From Akkermansia sp. (GTDB taxonomy: Bacteria > Verrucomicrobiota > Verrucomicrobiia > Verrucomicrobiales > Akkermansiaceae), in contig JAIFNK010000303.1 of assembly GCA_020047775.1 (NCBI GenBank), positions 1-13,712 of the forward strand: DNA of 13,712 nucleotides, in the 5' to 3' direction. Below the pieces are notes generated by a model, which saw nothing but the letters and a program-made list of their open reading frames with translations, had not been told where the DNA came from and ran no database searches. Every line of letters starts with the position of its first letter. Position 1 is the stretch's first letter. Position numbers and translations under genes: made by a program. Below, in pieces: positions 6,443 through 11,856 of the stretch.

Positions 6443-8832
6443 GGAGTCTTGCCGCCGCGTTGGCGGAGTTGTTCGAGACGGGAGAGTGGCTTTTCGCCGG
6501 GAGTGGGCGCGACGGGTTTGGCGTCCGCCTTGGTCACCGCGGCAGTGGGTGGGTCGATGCGCAGGGTGCCGCCCTGCCCGACCTGATGGAGAATGGTGTG
6601 GCCGTTTTCCGGCACGGTCACGCGGCAGAAGAGCGCGGTGTGTTTTCCGGTCTTGGCATCGGCGGCGATTTCGACGGGGAACTGCACCTCGGCCTGGCCA
6701 TGCGGAAAGGAGACCGACCGGGATTTCGCGCCATGTGGCAATCCTAGCAGCTCGGCGGTGGCCGTGCCGGTGAAGTTCGCTGTGTAATCGACCTTACAGG
6801 CCATGGTGACCGGTTTGCCTTGTTCGGCGGCGGCCATGTCGATGGTCATGGCGAGATAGGGTTCGGCAATGCGCAAGGGCACCAGCGCGGTGGAGACGAG
6901 CACCGGTCCCTGCGGCGTTTTGGCTTCGCCCGCCACACAGACCTGCCACTCGCCGGGAGTGGCGTCGGCGGTGGCATTGACCTCGTAGAGTGCTTCTAAC
7001 TTGTCACCGGGCAGGGTGAGGTTCACCGGCGTGCCGATGCCCGGCGGATTCCACACGAAGCGCAGGGTGATGGGTTCGGCATAACCTTGCTTGCGGGTGG
7101 CGCGGACTTTCAGGTGCAGCGTGCCGTTTTTCACGATCGGGACGGGAGGCGCTTCGAGTTCGATCCGAAACGGTGCTTCATCGATCACCGCCACCGCGAT
7201 GCGGTCGGATTCGGCGGAGTGGTAAGCGCCCTGGTTGTTTACCTCCACATGATGGACGACATCGCGCAGCATGCCTTCGAGCGGTGGTGCGTCACCGGCG
7301 GACTTCACCTTGAAGCGGTGCAAGGCACCAGCCAGCGGAGCATCTGCGGCGGCCTCGAAAACGACGGGCGCGGTATTTGCCGCGCGCGGGATCTGCGGGG
7401 CTTTCAGCGAAACTCCGGCAGGCAGGCTTTCGGCTTCGAATTTCAGATCGCAGCCGATGTTTTCGCGGGTGAAATTGACCACGGCGGCGTAGCGGTTGCC
7501 GCGCGGCACGCTGATGACCTTGCCCTTCTGCGAGTCGTTGCGTTCGACGACCGGCAGCGAGGCACCGATGGCGGCGCTGCGGCGGGTGACTTCGAGTCGA
7601 TAGGTGAAATCCGGGCCGCCGCGCTGCAGATGATCGCGGATCACCGCGTGGTATTCGCCATCTTCCGGAGCGGTCCACGGGAGGATCGGATCAAGGCCGC
7701 CCTGGTCGTCGTTGTTGGCGAGGTTTTTGCCCTTCGCATCGCGCACGGCGAGCACCGCATCGAGCGGCGAGCGGAGTTCGCGGGCGAGCACCTTGAGTGT
7801 TAGATTATCGCCCTTGGCCGCCTTGAAGCGGATGAAATCCACATCCTGCTTTTCGCCGATGATGCCATGCATGGCGAAGGGAATGTCCGGTGCCGGACTC
7901 GCCTCCTTGGTGCTGGCGTTGGGCTCCGCCTCGATCGCGGAGGCCAGCGGCGAGACCATGATCCAGAGCGGCGAGGGCGCGGACATGCCATCCCGCGAGG
8001 GAAACAAGGGGAAGCGCCCGCTCGCACCGGCGGGGATCGCGATGGCTTCGGTGAACTCGCCGGCAGGATCCCCGATGAATTTGAACCCCGTCGTTTCACC
8101 CGCCCTCGCTCCATTCGGAAACACCGCGGTCGGGCGGGTGAAGGTGCCGATGCTCAATCGATACTGGCAGGCATCGCTGCCTTCGTAGGCCGCCTCCCGG
8201 ACGATCACCCGATAGTCGCCATCCTCGGGAATCAGGACCGAAACAAACGAGTCGGTGCGCAGCAGTGGCGCATCGTCGCAGGCGGCGATTTCAAAACCTT
8301 TGGCATCAACAATGGCCACATGGCTGTCGAACAAGGTCCGGCCAAGACGCATGGCTTCCACCTCGGCGCTGAAGCGCTGGCCCTTTTTCAAACTACACAC
8401 GTAGTAGTCCACATCCTCCAACTTGACGACCCCCTGGCCGGTGGTGTTAGGTTCGATCCGCTGTGCCTGCTCCGGCGTGTCATTGGGATCGCTCTCGTCC
8501 ACGGTGGGGAACTGGCCGACAAAAAACGAGCGCAGGTAGGTGATCCCGCCCTTGCCGCGGATGCGGAACTGGTGCTCGCCAAGCGGCGCATCCGGGCGGA
8601 TGAAAATTTTCGCGGTCGCGTGTTTGTCGTTTTCCGCCGCGAACGAGCGGACTTCGATGCCCGGTTGATAGGCGAGCAGTTCCTGCAGGCCGTCGAGGCG
8701 TTCGCCATGGAAATGCATCACCAATTCCGTTCCGCGCTGGCCGCCGCGGGGCTCGATCCGGTCCAGCACCGGCGAGAAGCCGGCCATGGCCGTCCCGCAG
8801 CAAAGCAGCGCGAGTGTGAGGCGGGCGATCAT
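6439..8832 (-). CDS. Secreted protein with two PPC-type beta-sandwich domains
   Basis: A 797-residue protein with a Sec signal (MIARLTLALLCCGTAMA). An IPT/TIG-like strand region follows (IEPRGGQRGTELVMHFHGERL, about 26-46). Two regions resemble the bacterial pre-peptidase C-terminal (PPC) fold. The first is about 112-230: ESDPNDTPEQAQRIEP, then VDYYVCSLKKGQRFSAEV, then IPEDGDYRVIVRE. The second is about 302-415: EPNASTKEASP, then VDFIRFKAAKGDNLTLKV, then APEDGEYHAVIRD. Residues 430-760 look like further beta-sandwich modules with no recognised catalytic motif, and the C-terminus is a short basic proline-containing tail. PPC domains are usually appendages for targeting or carbohydrate/protein binding. 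Here no peptidase is attached, so a scaffold or binding role is the best guess. ATGA overlaps on both sides (8829-8832 with the DUF1501 gene, 6439-6442 with the DUF1549 gene) argue for stoichiometric co-expression with them. Confidence 0.85.
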   Translation of the reverse strand: MIARLTLALLCCGTAMAGFSPVLDRIEPRGGQRGTELVMHFHGERLDGLQELLAYQPGIEVRSFAAENDKHATAKIFIRPDAPLGEHQFRIRGKGGITYLRSFFVGQFPTVDESDPNDTPEQAQRIEPNTTGQGVVKLEDVDYYVCSLKKGQRFSAEVEAMRLGRTLFDSHVAIVDAKGFEIAACDDAPLLRTDSFVSVLIPEDGDYRVIVREAAYEGSDACQYRLSIGTFTRPTAVFPNGARAGETTGFKFIGDPAGEFTEAIAIPAGASGRFPLFPSRDGMSAPSPLWIMVSPLASAIEAEPNASTKEASPAPDIPFAMHGIIGEKQDVDFIRFKAAKGDNLTLKVLARELRSPLDAVLAVRDAKGKNLANNDDQGGLDPILPWTAPEDGEYHAVIRDHLQRGGPDFTYRLEVTRRSAAIGASLPVVERNDSQKGKVISVPRGNRYAAVVNFTRENIGCDLKFEAESLPAGVSLKAPQIPRAANTAPVVFEAAADAPLAGALHRFKVKSAGDAPPLEGMLRDVVHHVEVNNQGAYHSAESDRIAVAVIDEAPFRIELEAPPVPIVKNGTLHLKVRATRKQGYAEPITLRFVWNPPGIGTPVNLTLPGDKLEALYEVNATADATPGEWQVCVAGEAKTPQGPVLVSTALVPLRIAEPYLAMTIDMAAAEQGKPVTMACKVDYTANFTGTATAELLGLPHGAKSRSVSFPHGQAEVQFPVEIAADAKTGKHTALFCRVTVPENGHTILHQVGQGGTLRIDPPTAAVTKADAKPVAPTPGEKPLSRLEQLRQRGGKTP

Positions 8833-10169
8833 GCTTTTTTGGCAAGAAGCGCGTCGACCACCTGGCCGCCAGCGACGATTTCGATAGGACGTCCGCCAGG
8901 GGACATCAGTTCCTTGTCCGCGGTGATGCCGATCTGGTTGTAGATCGTGGTGGAAAGGTCGGTCACGGTGAGACCGTCAGTATCGACACCGCCGCCGAGG
9001 GCGTCCGATGAACCGTGGACGTAGCCTTGCTTGAAACCGCCGCCGGCCATCATCACCGAGAACACGTTAGGCCAGTGGTCGCGGCCGCCGGTCGGATTGA
9101 TTTTCGGCGTGCGGCCGAATTCCGAGGTGACCATGACGAGGGTGGAGTCGAGCATGCCGCGGCGTTCGAGATCGCGGATCAGGGTTGCGATGGCCTTGTC
9201 CACCGGCGGGAGTTGGGTTTCGATGCCGGCCTTGATGTTGTCGTGGTGGTCCCAGCCACCGGCGCTCAGCGAAACGAAGCGCGTCCCGGCCTCTATAAGG
9301 CGGCGGGCGAGCAACATGCGCATGCCGGCTTCGGTGCGGCCGTATTCGTCCTTGATGGCATCCGGCTCGGCTTTGAGGTTGAATGCCTCGCGCGCCGTTT
9401 CCGAGGCGATGAGTTTGTAGGCGTGTTGATAGAAAGCGTCCATCGAGTCGATGGCATCGGATTTTTCCAAGGAGCGGAAGTGGGAGTCCACCGTTTCGAG
9501 CAGCGAGCGCCGGCGCGAGAAGCGGAACTCGTCGCAGCCGCCGGGCAGGTTGAGGTCGCGCACCTGGAAATCACCCTTGACCGGATCCGAACCGATCGCG
9601 AAGGGGCCGAATGCCGAGGATAGATAGCCAGAACCGGCGAATTCATTCGGCACGGTGGGCACGCAAACGTAAGGCGGCAGGTTGTTTTTCGAACCGAGTT
9701 CGTGCGAGATCACCGAGCCATAGGATGGATAATCCAGCGCCGGCGACGGGCGGTAGCCAGTGAACATGTTGTGGGTGCCGCGCTCGTGGGCGGCCTCGCC
9801 GTGGGACATCGAGCGGATGATCGTCAGCTTGTCGGCGATCGCGGCGAGGTGCTTCATTTTCTCGCCGAACTGGACCCCGGAAAGTTTGGTGTCGATGGCG
9901 CCGAAAGGCCCGCGGTATTCGGCGGGGGCGTAGGGTTTCGGATCGAAGGATTCCTGATGCGCCATGCCGCCGGGCAGGAAGATGTGGATGATGCCCTTCG
10001 CCACGCCTTCGCGCGTCTCGTAGAATTTCTGCGCGCCCATCGCCTGGTGGCGGAGGAACTGCGGCAGCGTCAAGCCGAGCCCGCCGAGCCCGCCGAGCAG
10101 GCCGACATGGAGGAACTCGCGGCGCGATGTGTAGCGGTCGAGTGGATTGCCGGGACAGATGGGTTTCAT
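8829..10169 (-). CDS. DUF1501 family protein, Tat-exported, sulfatase/alkaline-phosphatase-like fold
   Basis: A 446-residue protein from the ATG at 10169. An upstream in-frame GTG at 10214 is rejected because the extra 15 residues precede the signal and lie in AT-rich promoter-like DNA. The Tat motif is SRREFL (15-20), followed by a glycine/leucine-rich hydrophobic stretch. DUF1501 signatures run throughout: IHIFLPGGMAHQESFDPKP (61-79), SMSHGEAAHERGTHNMFTGY (120-139), GWDHHDN (305-311), SEFGRTP (349-355) and GRDHWPN (362-368). The Asp/His clusters match the metal-binding positions of the alkaline phosphatase superfamily to which DUF1501 is assigned. Substrates are unknown. In planctomycetes and verrucomicrobia these genes usually sit beside DUF1549/DUF1553 genes. 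Here the DUF1501 gene comes first and a PPC-domain gene is inserted between them. It is the first gene of the array, and its stop overlaps the next start as ATGA. Confidence 0.94.
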   Translation of the reverse strand: MKPICPGNPLDRYTSRREFLHVGLLGGLGGLGLTLPQFLRHQAMGAQKFYETREGVAKGIIHIFLPGGMAHQESFDPKPYAPAEYRGPFGAIDTKLSGVQFGEKMKHLAAIADKLTIIRSMSHGEAAHERGTHNMFTGYRPSPALDYPSYGSVISHELGSKNNLPPYVCVPTVPNEFAGSGYLSSAFGPFAIGSDPVKGDFQVRDLNLPGGCDEFRFSRRRSLLETVDSHFRSLEKSDAIDSMDAFYQHAYKLIASETAREAFNLKAEPDAIKDEYGRTEAGMRMLLARRLIEAGTRFVSLSAGGWDHHDNIKAGIETQLPPVDKAIATLIRDLERRGMLDSTLVMVTSEFGRTPKINPTGGRDHWPNVFSVMMAGGGFKQGYVHGSSDALGGGVDTDGLTVTDLSTTIYNQIGITADKELMSPGGRPIEIVAGGQVVDALLAKKA

Positions 10170-10215
10170 CGGTGTAAATGGATATAAAAATACACTACGC
10201 CGGGAATAAACCACT
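10170..10215 (-). promoter_or_regulatory. Candidate promoter of the DUF1501-led operon
   Basis: Reading the minus strand toward the ATG at 10169, an AT-rich patch (TTTATTC, then GTATTTTTATATCC, then ATTTACACC) stands out from the GC-rich surroundings. TTATTC and TATATC are 17 bases apart and could serve as weak -35 and -10 elements, each matching the sigma-70 consensus only partly. No Shine-Dalgarno sequence precedes the ATG. This is the natural place for the array's promoter, because the next element upstream is a pseudogene and then a divergent gene. Confidence 0.3.
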
Positions 10216-10236
10216 CTATTTCATCAGAATCTCCAC

Positions 10237-10283
10237 GAGGATCATCCTCCGCGGGTTTTCCGCGGTTTGAACGGCGTCACGCC
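10237..10283. repeat. Cluster of three short palindromes
   Basis: Three small inverted repeats follow one another: GAGGAT-C-ATCCTC (10237-10249), CCGCGG-GTTTT-CCGCGG (10249-10265) and GGCGT-C-ACGCC (10273-10283). The middle one is a plausible stem-loop and may be the old terminator of the decayed methyltransferase gene or a block against read-through into the DUF1501 operon. No T tract follows on the minus strand. The outer two have one-base spacers, so they look more like protein-binding palindromes than RNA hairpins. Function is unassigned. Confidence 0.4.
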
Positions 10284-10306
10284 CAATGCTGTCAGTTTAA
10301 GAATTT

Positions 10307-10560
10307 TTAACCGCAGATGGCCGCAAGATGCTCCAGCGTGGTGCCGCAACAACCGCCGACGATTTTCGCCCCGGCATCCACCGCGCGGCGGACCGCCTCG
10401 TCCACCGTGGTTCCCATCATCGTCCGGAATTCACCGCCCGCGGTTTTCTGGAACGCATAGGTGGCGATCGCCGGCACCCCCGGATCGCAGGCCAGCGCGG
10501 CTTCGATTCCTAACATCATCTCGGCGGGATCGTTTCCACCACGGATTCGCGCTCCCCATC
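10307..10560 (-). pseudogene. Remnant of a homocysteine S-methyltransferase gene
   Basis: Minus-strand frame 10531-10307 encodes DPAEMMLGIEAAL, then VPAIATYAFQKTAGGEFRTM, then MGTTVDEAVRRAVDAGAKIV, ending with GGCCGTTLEHLAAICG and a TAA stop. The first parts match the central region of the cobalamin-dependent methionine synthase/betaine-homocysteine methyltransferase family (Pfam S-methyl_trans). GGCCGTT is that family's C-terminal zinc motif with its Cys-Cys pair. In the full-length family, some 60 or more residues, including the first zinc Cys in a GxNCG motif, separate these regions; here they are fused directly. The preceding family motif V-V-E-T-I is in another frame (10542-10528) and shifts into DPAE near 10530. 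The N-terminal half is missing. A frameshift, an internal deletion and a lost 5' half together mean this is not a working enzyme. Traces upstream of 10560 are too weak to assign. Confidence 0.75.
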
Positions 10561-10664
10561 GATGCCGGATGCCGCGGGTGTTCGTCGTCCAGCGCATCGT
10601 GCCGGGAACCAAGGGGCGTCCGCTTGGGGAAATTGAGCGAAACCGGCGGGTCCGGATCACAGAA

Positions 10665-10679
10665 CATCATTTCATGATG
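10665..10679 (+). promoter_or_regulatory. Perfect 15-base palindrome upstream of the ThuA-like gene
   Basis: CATCAT-TTC-ATGATG is a perfect 6-base inverted repeat with a 3-base spacer. It ends 32 bases before the ThuA-like start codon, a position suitable for an operator near a transcription start. No -10/-35 pair is obvious nearby. A regulator-binding role is inferred from position and symmetry only. Confidence 0.35.
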
Positions 10680-10711
10680 GAACAAGTCGTGCCCGTGCGT
10701 AACATCCAGCC

Positions 10712-11677
10712 ATGAAACTGATTTCACGCATCATCGCCGCATCATTGGTTCTCGCACTGCCCGCAGCGGCGGCCGGGAAACTCAAGGCCCTCATCGTCGA
10801 TGGGCAGAACAACCACGCGGTATGGCCAAAATCGACGGTCATGATGAAACAATACCTCGAAGGCAGCGGCCTGTTCGAGGTGGAGGTCGCAAGGACGAAA
10901 TTCATCTCCAACTTCAAACGCGAGAAGGATTGGCTGCCACTGGCCGGTGCCGGCGAAGCGGAGGGAACCGAGAAACCCGTGCCGGATCCGGATTTCTCAC
11001 CCGATTTCGCGAAATACGCCATCGTCGTCAGCAACTTCGGCTTCGGTGCCGCCGACTGGCCGGAAGCGACGCGGCACAATCTGGAGACCTACATGAAAAA
11101 CGGTGGCGGACTTGTCATCGTCCACGCCGCAGATAACAGTTGGGGAAATTGGGAAGAGTTCAACCGCATGATCGGCCTCGGCGGATGGGGCGGCCGCAAC
11201 GAGAAATCCGGACCCTATGTCTATTACGATGCCGAGGGGAAAATCATCCGGGACCCCAGCGCCGGCAAGTGCGGCGGACACGGCCCACAAAACGAATTCG
11301 TGGTCACCATGCGGGACAAAACCCACCCGATTACCAAGGATCTTCCCGATTTCTGGATGCACACCAAGGACGAATGCTATTCGCGCCTGCGCGGCCCCGC
11401 CGAGAACATGACGATTCTCGCCACTGCGGCGGACACGCCGGAACTCAAGGCAGCAGGCAGGAACGAGCCGATGTTGATGGTGATCGATTACGGCAAAGGC
11501 CGCGTGTTCCACACCACGCTTGGCCACGACACCGAGGCATTCGAGGGTGTCGGATTCATCACCACTTTCCTCCGGGGCTCGGAATGGGCGGCGACCGGCA
11601 AAGTGACCTTGCCAATCCCAAAGGATTTCCCCTCCGCAGCGAAATCGACCTCACGGGGCTTCGAGCTGAAAAAGTGA
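10712..11677 (+). CDS. Secreted ThuA-like domain protein
   Basis: A 321-residue protein with a clear Sec signal (MKLISRIIAASLVLALPAAA, cleavage near residue 21). The mature part begins KLKALIVDGQNNHAVWPKST, the first strand and loop of the ThuA-like fold, a glutamine-amidotransferase-like flavodoxin fold. Later landmarks are YAIVVSNFGFGAADWP (102-117), NGGGLVIVHAADNSWGNWEE (130-149), THPITKDLPDFWMHTKDECY (204-223) and GRVFHTTLGHD (263-273). The family is named after ThuA of trehalose/sucrose utilisation and is often found near Gfo/Idh/MocA oxidoreductases and DUF1080 proteins, as here. Its exact reaction is not settled; handling of 3-keto sugars has been associated with ThuA proteins. The ATG at 10712 is the only start that keeps the signal peptide; no Shine-Dalgarno sequence is evident. 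It is transcribed divergently from the DUF1501 operon, and a palindrome lies just upstream. Length and motifs look complete. Confidence 0.9.
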   Translation: MKLISRIIAASLVLALPAAAAGKLKALIVDGQNNHAVWPKSTVMMKQYLEGSGLFEVEVARTKFISNFKREKDWLPLAGAGEAEGTEKPVPDPDFSPDFAKYAIVVSNFGFGAADWPEATRHNLETYMKNGGGLVIVHAADNSWGNWEEFNRMIGLGGWGGRNEKSGPYVYYDAEGKIIRDPSAGKCGGHGPQNEFVVTMRDKTHPITKDLPDFWMHTKDECYSRLRGPAENMTILATAADTPELKAAGRNEPMLMVIDYGKGRVFHTTLGHDTEAFEGVGFITTFLRGSEWAATGKVTLPIPKDFPSAAKSTSRGFELKK

Positions 11678-11686
11678 CCGGCGCCG

Positions 11687-11701
11687 CGGCCTAACTGGCC
11701 G
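11687..11701 (+). terminator. Weak stem-loop after the ThuA-like gene
   Basis: CGGCC (11687-11691) and GGCCG (11697-11701) form a 5-base GC stem with a 5-base loop, starting 10 bases after the stop codon. It is followed by ATGGTTCTTC, a poor uridine tract. It may be a weak intrinsic terminator; chance occurrence in GC-rich DNA is also possible. Confidence 0.25.
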
Positions 11702-11845
11702 ATGGTTCTTCACGGCTTCTTGGAAAATTTCCGGAAGCGCGCGCGGATCATTCAAGGACCGGACTGCAATGGCAAACACGGGATTCCCGCAGGCCTCGCG
11801 AATATCCGCGGTGTAAACGAAAACATCCCGTGAAGCGAGACGTAT

Positions 11846-11849
11846 GGAG
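11846..11849 (+). promoter_or_regulatory. Shine-Dalgarno sequence of the beta-helix gene
   Basis: GGAG stands seven bases before the ATG at 11857 and fixes that start. It is the only well-placed ribosome-binding site in the window; the other genes lack one or rely on stop/start overlap. Confidence 0.6.
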
Positions 11850-11856
11850 TGACGAG

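Larger units (their letters stand above)
10170..10711. other. Divergent intergenic region
   Basis: About 540 bases separate the minus-strand DUF1501 operon from the plus-strand ThuA-like gene. From left to right the region holds the AT-rich putative operon promoter, three short palindromes, the methyltransferase remnant (minus strand), about 100 bases with no recognisable content (10561-10660), and a 15-base palindrome just before the ThuA-like gene. Regulatory signals for both divergent units must lie here unless they read through from outside. Confidence 0.6.

Noticed and set aside
10170..10214. GTG start at 10214 for the DUF1501 gene
   Set aside because: The additional residues resemble translated promoter DNA, and the Tat signal is already complete from the ATG at 10169.
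10431..10727. Minus-strand open frame 10727-10431 (98 codons) as a small gene
   Set aside because: It overlaps the methyltransferase remnant in another frame, has no family resemblance and has an improbable composition.
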